64,000 bases of DNA, taken from positions 62,001-126,000 of the forward strand of contig NZ_MKIO01000022.1 in NCBI RefSeq assembly GCF_001938945.1, read 5' to 3'. Below the pieces are notes generated by a model. The model was not told where the DNA came from. It did not search any database and worked only from the letters and a program-made list of their open reading frames with translations. Both the position numbers and the translations under genes were made by a program. The DNA is from Xaviernesmea rhizosphaerae. GTDB taxonomy: Bacteria > Pseudomonadota > Alphaproteobacteria > Rhizobiales > Rhizobiaceae. This document shows positions 47,788 to 56,449 of this stretch, piece by piece. Numbering within the stretch: the stretch's first letter is position 1; the number at the start of each line of letters is the position of its first letter.

Positions 47788-48045
47788 ATGTCCGAACCGC
47801 AACTTTCCATCCGCAGCAGCAAGGCCCGTGATCTCGCGCATGCGCTCGCACGCCGCACCGGCCAACCGATTAACAAGCTCGTTGAACAGGCCCTCGAACG
47901 ATACGACATCGAGCTCCGCAGCCAAAACAAGGCCCATCCGCTGGATGTGGTCTGGGAGCTTGCCGCTGAAGGCCGGCGAACCGTTCCGACCAGCACGACC
48001 TCGGCGCATGATGACCTCTACGATGAGAATGGGTTGCCGAAGTGA
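47788..48045 (+). CDS. vapB: VapB-type antitoxin
   Basis: The 85-residue protein belongs to the Rv0623-like/PSK-type VapB group: an N-terminal DNA-binding half (LSIRSSKARDLAHALARRTG, then INKLVEQALERYD) and a C-terminal tail (SAHDDLYDENGLPK) that would block the toxin's active site. It overlaps the toxin gene by 4 bases. It neutralises the VapC nuclease and represses the operon. Confidence 0.85.
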   Translation: MSEPQLSIRSSKARDLAHALARRTGQPINKLVEQALERYDIELRSQNKAHPLDVVWELAAEGRRTVPTSTTSAHDDLYDENGLPK

Positions 48046-48446
48046 TCGCTATCGATACATCGGTTCTAATCGCGATCTTCCTCGAAGAGCCGGAAGCCGA
48101 AAAATTCAAGCTCGTCATGGCAGAGAACGATATCGTCATCGGGTGGCCCACGCTCTTTGAAACAAGAACCGTATTGGCGGCCAAGAGGTTTCTCAACCCA
48201 AGTCATATCATCACGAGCCTCTCCGAGGCTTCTAACGTGACCTGCCTCGCGTTTGATCGGCAGCACTATCGCGTGGCCGAACAGGCATTGCAGCACTACG
48301 GCAAAGGCCGCCATCCCGCGGGCCTCAACATGGGGGATTGCTTTTCCTACGCAGTCTCAGCGGTGGCTAAGGCGCCCCTGTTGTTCAAGGGGCGTGACTT
48401 CTCGCAAACCGACCTGAAACTGCATCCGGCGTCGTCATCGGCATGA
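48042..48446 (+). CDS. vapC: VapC-type PIN-domain ribonuclease toxin
   Basis: The 134-residue PIN protein has the conserved acidic residues of the family: D5 in IAIDTSVLIA, a glutamate in WPTLFETRTVL and an aspartate in NMGDCFSYAVS, with a further PLLFKGRDF segment. All are in place, so the toxin is probably active. It starts at the GTG overlapping the antitoxin stop (GTGA). VapC toxins cut tRNA or rRNA when the antitoxin is lost. The pair may stabilise the island or plasmid and may also defend against phage. Confidence 0.88.
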   Translation: MIAIDTSVLIAIFLEEPEAEKFKLVMAENDIVIGWPTLFETRTVLAAKRFLNPSHIITSLSEASNVTCLAFDRQHYRVAEQALQHYGKGRHPAGLNMGDCFSYAVSAVAKAPLLFKGRDFSQTDLKLHPASSSA

Positions 48447-49170
48447 GCAACGCCGAGTCCAACAGTTCTTTGGATCGTCGTGTGTCAGCCCTGCACACGA
48501 TCGCCTCGGTCTGCCAATGGGGCGTCGCGACGCCTCGGCGGACCTGCTGACCGACCAGGACATCGAAACGCTAAGGCATCTCGTCAACCAGGGCATGGGC
48601 GAGAACACGCTGCGGGCGCGCACCTCCGACCTTGCCCATCTGCACGCCTGATCGCTCTCAGCGATCGGCGGTCCTCTTCTATGGCCGGCGCCGGAAGCGC
48701 TTCTGTTGAAAATTGTGGCGCAGCATCTGTGGGGCTCGGAAACACGTCTTGCTGATCCTCAGCAAGGAATGCCAATCGACGTCGAAGACCAGCTTCGCCT
48801 TCAGGCCTTCCTGAAGGCCGCAGGATCTCATGCGCCCGATACAGTGCGCCGGCGGCTGGCCACCTGATCGACGCTGACAAAATGGCGCGGATTGAAAGCG
48901 GCAGCGTGTTTCGGGGGATTGATCGCTGGGGCGATGTCTCGACCCTTCCGCGGTGAATGACATCGTCAAGCAGCGTGCGCGATAAGCAGGTCTCGACCCG
49001 GCGGAGTTCTCTGCGCACGGATTGCGGTCTGGCTGTCTGACGGAGGCGGCCAATCGCCGCATTCCGCTCACTGAGGCCATGGAGCAATCGAGGCATCGGT
49101 CCGTCCAGCAGGCCTCGGAAGATTACAACAGCGCCACCCGCAGAAGCGGGCGGGCGGCTCTGTTATTCTA
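48440..49170 (+). pseudogene. Site-specific tyrosine integrase, decayed
   Basis: Fragments of a rhizobial-type integrase appear in order. The N-terminal core-binding part (DQDIETLRHLVNQGMGENTLR followed by ARTSDLAHL, then LLKIVAQHLW, then SHAPDTVRRRLAT) is interrupted by stops around 48652 and 48867. The C-terminal end lies from about 49030 (LTEAANRRIPLTEAMEQSRH, then SVQQASEDYNSATRRSGRAA), which includes the helix with the catalytic tyrosine. The middle, with most catalytic residues, is missing. The first ATG (48444) overlaps the vapC stop. The remnant marks an old integration site of the island. Bases 49171-49280 hold no recognised gene. Confidence 0.72.
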
Positions 49171-49280
49171 TCGCGTGGAGGCATTACAGCATCTTGCCAT
49201 GGCGGCGAATTGGTTCTTCGTAAAGTAGCGTCGAAACGTGTGCGTCTCCTGACGGAGAAAGGAGATGCATACAGCCACCT

Positions 49281-50078
49281 TCACGCCAATTTGGCGTATG
49301 ACAGCCGCTGGCAACAGGCGATCAGCGATTTTGTGGATCCGGACTCGGGCTGCATGACTTCCGGATCGGTTCCGATCAGCGTGACGACGGCTTGTGCCTC
49401 CCCCTGCCAGTCGAGGATCGGTGCGGCGATCGCAACAAGGCCGGGAATGTAGCGGCCCTCGACTGAAGCGTAGCCGCGCTCACGCGTCTCCGCGACCAGC
49501 TTCTCGATATCCTTGTCGCTGACGATCCGCTGGCCGGCGGTGGCCGATGTCCGGCGGGCCTCCCGCAATTCGGCGCTGCGGATATCCTTCAGGGGTGCCG
49601 GCGGCGCCCAGGCGAGAAAAGCCCGGCCAGTCGCCGAGTTGAGAAGTGGCAGGATCGTTCCGAGCCCCATCGAGGTGACAGCGGGCGTTGCAGCCCGCTC
49701 CCAGCGAACCACTGTCGCGCCATGCGTGCCCCAGACGGACAGCAGCACGGTAAGACCCGTTTCCTGGCAGAGTTCCGGCAGGACATCCGATGCGCGGTTG
49801 ACGAAGTCGTGCCGCGCGAGGGCTGCAAGCCCCAGCATGACCGCGCCATGACCGAGATCGTATTTGCCCGAACGCCCGGCCTGGACGACAAGGCCCGCAT
49901 TGGCAAAAGACGTCAGATAGCGATGCGCCTTGCTCGGCGGCATGCCGCAATCACGCGCCAGTTCCGACAGCGCGACCGGCCCCGGATAGGCCCGCATTGC
50001 GTTCAGCAGCTTCAGGGCCGCATCGAGCGACTGGATGCCGCCAGACTGGCGATCATTGTGATCTTCATTGTCCGTCAC
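49281..50078 (-). CDS. IclR-family transcriptional regulator
   Basis: The 265-residue protein has the IclR N-terminal winged helix (SLDAALKLLNAMRAYPGPVALSELARDC as two halves at residues 17-44, then PPSKAHRYLTSF). A C-terminal ligand-binding domain follows, with GRAFLAW and the VEGRYIPGLVAIAAPI region. IclR members often control aromatic catabolic genes. It is divergent from the salicylate/gentisate operon, 295 bases from its start, and most likely regulates it in response to salicylate, gentisate or a CoA ester. Confidence 0.87.
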   Translation of the reverse strand: MTDNEDHNDRQSGGIQSLDAALKLLNAMRAYPGPVALSELARDCGMPPSKAHRYLTSFANAGLVVQAGRSGKYDLGHGAVMLGLAALARHDFVNRASDVLPELCQETGLTVLLSVWGTHGATVVRWERAATPAVTSMGLGTILPLLNSATGRAFLAWAPPAPLKDIRSAELREARRTSATAGQRIVSDKDIEKLVAETRERGYASVEGRYIPGLVAIAAPILDWQGEAQAVVTLIGTDPEVMQPESGSTKSLIACCQRLSYAKLA

Positions 50079-50373
50079 ACCCGAATCCCCCGCCTACAAG
50101 CTTGCAAATCACAAGGCGACGATAGTCACCGCCGTCGCGTTTGAACAGGTGCCTCCCGATATCGCGGCGCAAGGCTGAGTCAGCAGCCACGGACCTCCAA
50201 TGCATTTGAAAAGCATCTGAAACGCCTATCCCACATCGATGTCCGGAAAAAGAAAACCAAATGGTTTCAGGTGAATATCACTTTTTGATTTTTCACATTA
50301 AGGAATCTATTGCACAGAACAGAAAATTTTATATCCTCAATTGCAGGGAGTTTTGACGAATTCGGGAGGTTTC
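50079..50373. promoter_or_regulatory. Divergent control region of the IclR gene and the salicylate operon
   Basis: This AT-rich 295-base gap contains two adjacent palindromes: AAACCA-AA-TGGTTT at 50254-50267 and GTGA-ATA-TCAC at 50271-50281. Either may be the IclR operator. A long A/T run around 50240-50340 (for example ATTTTATATCC) fits a promoter for the plus-strand operon, but exact boxes are not clear. Confidence 0.5.
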
Positions 50374-53133
50374 ATGAAAAAGCTGGCTTCAGTCGAGGTA
50401 CTGGGTGGTGGTCCGGCCGGGCTCTATACGGCGATCCTGCTGCGGCGCATGATGCCGCATGTCCGGCTGCGTGTGACGGAGCAGAATGCCAAGGGCGCGA
50501 CCTTCGGATTTGGCGTCGTCTTCTCCGATCAGGCGCTGGATTTTCTGAAGGCCGACGATCCGGAAACGCATGATCTGGTGACGCCGGCCATGGAGCGGTG
50601 GCGCAACATGACGCTCAACCTCCCTGCCGGTCAGGTGGTCCTGGATGGCGTCGGTTTCTCAGCGGTCGGCCGTCTTGAACTGATCGAAATCCTGCGCAAG
50701 CGCGCCGAGGCTCTCGGCGTCGAAATCCGCTTTTCTCAGCATATCGAGTCGCTGGACGATCTGGATGCGGATCTGATCATCGGCGCGGACGGGCTGAATT
50801 CGCTGGTGCGACGCTCCAACGAAACAGGTTTCGGCGTCCATCTCGACCATTTCAGCAATCACTTCGCCTGGTTCGGCACGGAGCGTCCCTTCGACACGCT
50901 CACGCAGACCTTCGTGAAGACCGACAAGGGCGCGTTCAACGCCCACCATTATCGCTTCCAGCCGGACCGCAGCACGTTCATCGTCGAATGCGATGAAGCG
51001 ACCTTCAAGGCCTATGGCTTTGCTGGGATGGGCGAAGAAGAGAGCGCCCGGCTCTGCGAAGGCATTTTTGCCGATACGCTGGAGGGTGCTCCGCTCATCA
51101 CCAACAAGTCGATGTGGCGGCAATTCCCGCGTCTTTGGTGCGACAAGTGGGTTTCGGGCCGCCATGTCCTTCTCGGTGATGCCGTCCATACTGCGCACTT
51201 TTCCATCGGCTCGGGAACGCGCCTTGCCATGGAAGATTCGATTGCGCTCGTTCGAGCGCTGGCGAGCCATGACGATGTGGACGAGGCGCTTGCCGCCTAT
51301 CAGGCCGAACGCCAGCCGATCGCCAAGAAGATCGTCGATGCGGCGAACACCTCCGCCACATGGTACGAGAGCTTCGCCAGCAAGATGGACCTCCCGCCGG
51401 TCGACTTCGCCTTCGACTACATCACCCGGTCGGGCCGCATCGACATGGAGCGCCTGCGTCGCATGGCGCCGGAATTCGCTGCCCGTTACGAGGCGGAGGG
51501 CGGCAGGCAATCCACGGTGATTGCCGATCCTGTCGCTCCCCATGTCCCGGGTGCCGCCGAGATCGGCTTCGACAAGGCCGCGCATGGCAACTGCTCCAAT
51601 ATTTTGTGGGACAATCTGGAACGCAACCCCCGGAAGATTGCTGTCACGGGACCGGCCGGAACGCTGACCTATGCAGACCTGATTGCGGAAGCCGCACGGT
51701 GGGGCAATGCATTCACCACAGCCGGTCTTCAACGCGGTGAGCGTATCGCATTCTTCATCGATGACACGCCGGTCTATCCGGCTGCCTTCTTCGGGGCGGT
51801 GCGGGCGGGCTTCGTGCCGGTTCTTCTCAACACGCAGACACCGCCGGACGTGCTGAACTATTTCCTGCAGGATACCGGCGCGCGGATAGCCCTGTGCGAG
51901 GCCACCTTTCTCGATGTCTTCTCCGACGACGTGCTGAAGGGAACATCGCTCAAGACCATCGTCGTCGCCAACGGGGCGGCGAAGGGCGAGAAGCAGCGCG
52001 CCGCTTCGGAGTTCCTGGACGGCCACGCGACAACGCTGGCCTGCGCATCAACCGGGCCGGACGACATGGCCTTCTGGATGTACTCTTCCGGCTCGACCGG
52101 CCGGCCGAAGGGTATCGTCCATCTTCATCACGACATGGCCTATACGCAGGCGTCCTTCGGCCGCCATGTGCTGAAGCTCACGGAAGACGATATCTGCTTC
52201 TCGGTGCCGAAGATCTTCTTTGCCTATGGCTTCGGCAATGCCTTCACTTTCCCCTTTTCGATCGGTGCCACAACCGTTCTGATGCCGGGCCAGCCGCGCG
52301 CGGACGCGGTGCTTGAGACCATCGAGACTTTCCGGCCGACCGTGCTGTTTGGCCTGCCGACGCTCTATACCTCGCTGGCGCGTGCCGAATCCGTCAAACG
52401 GCGCGACCTCAGTTCGTTGCGCCAGTCGATGTCGGCGGCTGAGGTTCTTTCCCAGGATATTTACGAGGCCTGGAAAGCGCTGACCGGGCATGGACCGACA
52501 GAGGGGCTGGGCTCGACCGAGCTTCTGCATATCTATCTCTCCAACAGCCTCACCGACCATCGCATCGGCTCCGCCGGCGCGCGTGTTCCCGGCTATGAGA
52601 TCCGCCTGGAGACACCGGACGGCAAGGTGCCGGACGCAGGCGAGGAAGGTGTCATGTTCGTGCGCGGGCATTCGTCTGCGCCGACATACTGGAACCGGCC
52701 GGACAAGACCCGCGAAACCATGCGCGGCGACTGGATCTATACAGGCGACCGTTTCATCGAGAAGGACGGCTACTACTTTTTCCAGGGCCGCGCCGACGAA
52801 CTGATCAAGGTCTCCGGCCAATGGGTCTGGCCGCTCGAGGTCGAGCGATGCCTCAACGAGCATCCGGACGTTCACGAATGCGCGGTGCTCGGCCACCAGA
52901 TGGAGGACCGGCGCATGACGCTGCGCGCCGTAATCCGGTTGCGTGAGGGCAAGGAGGCGAGCCCGGCACAGAGCGACGCGCTGCGCGCCTATGTCAAGTC
53001 GCGGCTCCAGCCTTACAAATATCCGCGCATCGTCGAGTTCGTGACCGAACTGCCGAAGACCGGGACCGGCAAGATCGACCGGCAGGCAGTGGCGGCAGCT
53101 CCTGTCAGTGAGCTGGAACAGATCGTCGCCTGA
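50374..53133 (+). CDS. Fused salicylyl-CoA 5-hydroxylase / salicylate-CoA ligase
   Basis: The 919-residue protein has two enzymes in one chain. Residues 1-385 are a flavoprotein hydroxylase: GGGPAGLY at 9-16, FGFGVVFSD and GDAVHTAHFSIGSG near 268, closely like salicylyl-CoA 5-hydroxylase. Residues 405-919 are an acyl-CoA ligase of the benzoate-CoA ligase group: YSSGSTGRPKG at 570-580, a GSTELLHIYLSN segment and GTGKID with the catalytic lysine at 900. The ligase would make salicylyl-CoA and the hydroxylase would add oxygen at position 5, giving gentisyl-CoA. Gentisate genes downstream support this. The ATG at 50374 has GGGAGG ahead. In characterised pathways these are usually separate proteins. 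Anthranilate as substrate is an alternative. Confidence 0.82.
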   Translation: MKKLASVEVLGGGPAGLYTAILLRRMMPHVRLRVTEQNAKGATFGFGVVFSDQALDFLKADDPETHDLVTPAMERWRNMTLNLPAGQVVLDGVGFSAVGRLELIEILRKRAEALGVEIRFSQHIESLDDLDADLIIGADGLNSLVRRSNETGFGVHLDHFSNHFAWFGTERPFDTLTQTFVKTDKGAFNAHHYRFQPDRSTFIVECDEATFKAYGFAGMGEEESARLCEGIFADTLEGAPLITNKSMWRQFPRLWCDKWVSGRHVLLGDAVHTAHFSIGSGTRLAMEDSIALVRALASHDDVDEALAAYQAERQPIAKKIVDAANTSATWYESFASKMDLPPVDFAFDYITRSGRIDMERLRRMAPEFAARYEAEGGRQSTVIADPVAPHVPGAAEIGFDKAAHGNCSNILWDNLERNPRKIAVTGPAGTLTYADLIAEAARWGNAFTTAGLQRGERIAFFIDDTPVYPAAFFGAVRAGFVPVLLNTQTPPDVLNYFLQDTGARIALCEATFLDVFSDDVLKGTSLKTIVVANGAAKGEKQRAASEFLDGHATTLACASTGPDDMAFWMYSSGSTGRPKGIVHLHHDMAYTQASFGRHVLKLTEDDICFSVPKIFFAYGFGNAFTFPFSIGATTVLMPGQPRADAVLETIETFRPTVLFGLPTLYTSLARAESVKRRDLSSLRQSMSAAEVLSQDIYEAWKALTGHGPTEGLGSTELLHIYLSNSLTDHRIGSAGARVPGYEIRLETPDGKVPDAGEEGVMFVRGHSSAPTYWNRPDKTRETMRGDWIYTGDRFIEKDGYYFFQGRADELIKVSGQWVWPLEVERCLNEHPDVHECAVLGHQMEDRRMTLRAVIRLREGKEASPAQSDALRAYVKSRLQPYKYPRIVEFVTELPKTGTGKIDRQAVAAAPVSELEQIVA

Positions 53134-53164
53134 ATTTCAACGCCATAAACGGGAGGAGAGTTTT

Positions 53165-53890
53165 ATGGCAACTTACGTGTTGGTTCATGGCGCGTGCCAT
53201 GAAGGGCATCATTTCGAAGACTGCGCGGCGCATCTGCGCGCCGCCGGGCACATTGTGTTCCTGCCCACGCTGAAGGGCAACCGCCCCGGCGACAGCCGGA
53301 AGACGACAACGCTGGAAGACGCCATCAACTCGCTCGTCGATTATTTCGACGAGAACAACATCGATGATGCCATCCTGCTGGGCCACAGCTGGGGTGGCCT
53401 GCCCATCACCGGCGCTGCCGACAGGCTTGCACCCGGCCGCGTGCGGCGTCTGATCTATTACTCCGCCTTCGTGCCCAACAACGGCGAGAGCCTCATGGAT
53501 ATGTGCCCGCCGCATTATCAGGCTCTTTTCCCGGCGCTCGCCGGCGATACGGGAGAGGTTCTGTTCCCCTTCCCGATCCTGCGCGAGGCTTTCATCAATG
53601 ATGCGAGCGCCGAGCAGGCGCAGGCGCTTTTCGACACGTTGAATCCGCAGCCCTTCAACACGATGAACGACCGGATCACCCTGTCGAAGAACCCGGCGGA
53701 GATGCAGATCGGCAAGTCCTTCCTGCATTGCACGGAGGATACCTCGCTGCCGCAATCGTTGCCCTTCCATCCGCGCCTGTCGGAAAAGCTGGGGCTCTAC
53801 CGGCTCGTTTCGATGCCCGGCAGCCACTCCACCTTCGTCACCGCGCCGGCGCTTCTCGCCCAGAAGATCATCGAAGCCGGCAGGGACTGA
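53165..53890 (+). CDS. Alpha/beta hydrolase, SABP2/methylesterase-like
   Basis: The 241-residue hydrolase begins VLVHGACHEGHHFEDCAAHL and has GHSWGG with the nucleophile serine, and a C-terminal PGSHS histidine region, in the pattern of plant methyl-salicylate esterases (SABP2/MES) and their bacterial relatives. In this operon it could release salicylate from methyl salicylate, or hydrolyse gentisyl-CoA to gentisate, a step otherwise missing here. The sequence does not settle which. It follows the fused ligase/hydroxylase gene by 31 bases with GGGAGGAG as ribosome-binding site. Confidence 0.78.
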   Translation: MATYVLVHGACHEGHHFEDCAAHLRAAGHIVFLPTLKGNRPGDSRKTTTLEDAINSLVDYFDENNIDDAILLGHSWGGLPITGAADRLAPGRVRRLIYYSAFVPNNGESLMDMCPPHYQALFPALAGDTGEVLFPFPILREAFINDASAEQAQALFDTLNPQPFNTMNDRITLSKNPAEMQIGKSFLHCTEDTSLPQSLPFHPRLSEKLGLYRLVSMPGSHSTFVTAPALLAQKIIEAGRD

Positions 53891-53970
53891 TCCTGCCGGA
53901 TACGCCTATCGACAATTCGCGTTCCGCTCATCGCGAGGCGCAACGACAGCTCTCAGGAAGGAAAGCATCC

Positions 53971-54666
53971 ATGACCCTCGTTCTTCCCGCGCCGCCGACC
54001 CCGACGGTTGCCGTTCACGGCACGGATTCCCGTTTTCCCGTGCGGCGCATCTTCTGCGTCGGGCGCAATTATGCGGCCCATGCGCGCGAGATGGGCAAGG
54101 ACCCGGATCGCGAGCCGCCCTTCTTCTTTTCAAAACCCGCTGATGCGGTTGTCGACAGCGGCGAGACGGTCGCCTATCCGCCACAGACGGAGAACTTTCA
54201 TTACGAGGCCGAGCTGGTTGTTGCCATCGGCAAGGCCGGACGTGACATTACGCTGGACCATGCGCTCAATCATATCTGGGGCTATGCCGTCGGCAATGAC
54301 CTGACGCGCCGCGATCTTCAGCTTGCTGCCCGCGACCAGGGCCGGCCTTGGGACTTCGGCAAGGCCTTCGACCGCTCCGCAGTGATCGGCCCGATCCATG
54401 CGGTCGCCGATTCCGGCCATCCGACCAAGGGATCGATCCGGCTTACCGTCAACGGCGCGGTCAAACAGGATGCCGATCTGGCCGAACTGATCTGGTCCGT
54501 ACCGGAGATCATATCCTTCCTGTCGCATTCGATTGCGCTGGCGCCCGGCGATCTCATCATGACCGGCACACCGGCCGGTGTCGGACCGCTCGTTCCGGGC
54601 GATGTCTGCGTCGTGACGATCGAGGGTCTCGGCTCCCTCGAAACACCGATCGGACCGCGGACATGA
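53971..54666 (+). CDS. nagK: Fumarylpyruvate hydrolase (FAH family)
   Basis: The 231-residue protein is an FAA_hydrolase with IFCVGRNYAAHARE at the start, the metal-binding HYEAELVVAIGKAG (the Glu-x-Glu type pattern), VGNDLTRRDLQ and the C-terminal MTGTPAGVGPL. In the gentisate route it cleaves fumarylpyruvate to fumarate and pyruvate, the last step. Acylpyruvases of the same fold are alternatives, but the neighbouring gentisate dioxygenase and isomerase favour this role. The next gene overlaps its end by four bases. Confidence 0.88.
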   Translation: MTLVLPAPPTPTVAVHGTDSRFPVRRIFCVGRNYAAHAREMGKDPDREPPFFFSKPADAVVDSGETVAYPPQTENFHYEAELVVAIGKAGRDITLDHALNHIWGYAVGNDLTRRDLQLAARDQGRPWDFGKAFDRSAVIGPIHAVADSGHPTKGSIRLTVNGAVKQDADLAELIWSVPEIISFLSHSIALAPGDLIMTGTPAGVGPLVPGDVCVVTIEGLGSLETPIGPRT

Positions 54667-55310
54667 CGTTCAGGCTTCACAATTTCTTCCGCTCCTCGAC
54701 GTCGGTGCGCGTACGCGCGGCACTGAATCTGAAGGGGCTCGATTATGAATACATTCCCTATGTGCTGCGCCGGGGCGACACGCGGCAGCCCGACTATCTC
54801 GCCATGAACCCGGCCGGGCTTGTCCCGGTTCTGGAGCGCGAGGACGGATCGCACCTCACACAGTCGCTCGCCATCCTGGAATGGCTGGAGGAGAAGTATT
54901 CTGTCCCTCCGATCCTGCCAGCCGATGCCGATGGCCGGGCACGGGTTCGCGCGCTCTCCCTGATGATTGCCTGTGAGGTTCATCCGCTGAACAATCTGCG
55001 GGTTCTCGGCTATCTCGGCAGCCGTTTCGGCGCCGACGAGGCAGCTCAGAAGGACTGGTTCACCCATTGGGTGGAGCTGACCTTCGACGCGCTGGAGGCT
55101 GAACTTGCGGGCCATCCCCACACGGGCACCTTCTGCCATGGCGACATGCCCACAATGGCGGACATCTGCCTCTACGCGCAGGTCTGGAACAACCGCCGTT
55201 TCGACATCGCGACAGAGAAATGGCCTCATATAGACCGCATCTTCAAACGTCTCGACGCCATTCCCGCTTTCAACAACGCCGCGCCGCCCAGCCAGCCGGA
55301 TGCGGGCTAA
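54663..55310 (+). CDS. nagL: Maleylpyruvate isomerase, glutathione S-transferase family
   Basis: The 215-residue zeta-class-like GST starts FRLHNFFRSSTSVRVRAALN with the SSxS active-site motif of maleylacetoacetate/maleylpyruvate isomerases. It continues with NPAGLVPVLERED and TQSLAILEWLEE, the glutathione-binding part. It turns maleylpyruvate into fumarylpyruvate using glutathione. Its start overlaps the hydrolase stop as ATGA. The 35-base gap to gtdA keeps all in one operon. Confidence 0.88.
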   Translation: MTFRLHNFFRSSTSVRVRAALNLKGLDYEYIPYVLRRGDTRQPDYLAMNPAGLVPVLEREDGSHLTQSLAILEWLEEKYSVPPILPADADGRARVRALSLMIACEVHPLNNLRVLGYLGSRFGADEAAQKDWFTHWVELTFDALEAELAGHPHTGTFCHGDMPTMADICLYAQVWNNRRFDIATEKWPHIDRIFKRLDAIPAFNNAAPPSQPDAG

Positions 55311-55345
55311 CAGACCTCAAGGCCGTCCCACAGGAGGAGTTCGTC

Positions 55346-56449
55346 ATGCTCGACAAGACCGATAAAGCCCATGGCAATGCGATGATGCCGGAGGACACGC
55401 CCGAGTTGCGCGCGCTCTATCAGGCTTTCGAGGAGCAGCAGCTGATGCCGCTCTGGACCCAGCTTGGCAACCTGATGCCGCGCCATCCGATGCCGCGGGC
55501 GGCTCCCCATGTCTGGCGCTGGGCCGATCTTCTGCCGCTGGCGCAAAAGGCGGGGGAACTCGTTCCGGTCGGGCGCGGCGGGGAGCGCCGTGCCCTTGGT
55601 CTTGCCAATCCGGGCCTGGGCGGAAACGCCTATATCAGCCCGACGCTCTGGGCCGCGATCCAGTATCTCGGGCCGCGCGAAACGGCGCCCGAACACCGCC
55701 ATGCGCAGAACGCCTTCCGCTTCGTCATCGAAGGCGAAGGCGTCTGGACTGTCGTCAATGGCGATCCAGTGCGCATGAGCCGCGGCGATCTGCTGCTCAC
55801 CCCCGGCTGGCACTTCCATGGCCACCACAACGACACCGACCATCCCATGGCCTGGATCGACGGGCTCGACATTCCCTTCTGCCAGCAGATGGATGTCGGC
55901 TTCTTCGAATTCGGCTCCGACCGTGTCACGGATTATTCGACTCCTAAATTCTCGCGCGGCGAGCGGCTTTGGTGCCATCCGGGCCTGCGCCCGCTTTCTG
56001 GTCTGCGCGACACGGTCAATTCGCCGATCGGCGCCTATCGCTGGGAATTCACCGACCGGGCGCTGACCGAGCAATTGCTTCTGGAAGAGGAAGGCCAGCC
56101 GGCGACGGTCGAACAGGGGCATGCCGCGATCCGCTACGTCAACCCGACGACCGGCGGCGATGTCATGCCGACCATCCGTTGCGAGTTTCACCGCCTGCGC
56201 GAGGGGACGGAGACGCCGGTCCGGCGCGAGGTGGGTTCGACGATCTTCCAGGTCTTCGACGGCAAGGGCGCGGTCGTTCTCGACGGCGTGACCCACACGC
56301 TCAATGTCGGCGACATGTTCGTGATCCCCTCCTGGATCCCGTGGTCGCTGCAGGCGGAATCGCAGCTCGATCTCTTCCGTTTCTCCGACGCGCCGATCAT
56401 GGAGCGTCTGAACTTCATGCGGACCCATGTGACGGAGCCGGAGCGATGA
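55346..56449 (+). CDS. gtdA: Gentisate 1,2-dioxygenase
   Basis: The 367-residue bicupin protein has the first cupin motif at PEHRHAQNAFRFVIEGEG with the iron-binding histidines, and GWHFHGHHND shortly after. The second cupin (VGSTIFQVFDGKGAVVLDG, VGDMFVIPSWIPW) is the degenerate partner seen in this family. It opens the ring of gentisate between carbons 1 and 2 with iron and oxygen, giving maleylpyruvate. GGAGGAG precedes the ATG at 55346. The length is normal for gentisate dioxygenases. Confidence 0.92.
   Translation: MLDKTDKAHGNAMMPEDTPELRALYQAFEEQQLMPLWTQLGNLMPRHPMPRAAPHVWRWADLLPLAQKAGELVPVGRGGERRALGLANPGLGGNAYISPTLWAAIQYLGPRETAPEHRHAQNAFRFVIEGEGVWTVVNGDPVRMSRGDLLLTPGWHFHGHHNDTDHPMAWIDGLDIPFCQQMDVGFFEFGSDRVTDYSTPKFSRGERLWCHPGLRPLSGLRDTVNSPIGAYRWEFTDRALTEQLLLEEEGQPATVEQGHAAIRYVNPTTGGDVMPTIRCEFHRLREGTETPVRREVGSTIFQVFDGKGAVVLDGVTHTLNVGDMFVIPSWIPWSLQAESQLDLFRFSDAPIMERLNFMRTHVTEPER

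Noticed and set aside
50659..52026. Open frame of 455 codons opposite the ligase/hydroxylase gene
   Set aside because: It is a shadow of the fused enzyme gene; the plus-strand frame has full flavin and ATP-binding motifs.
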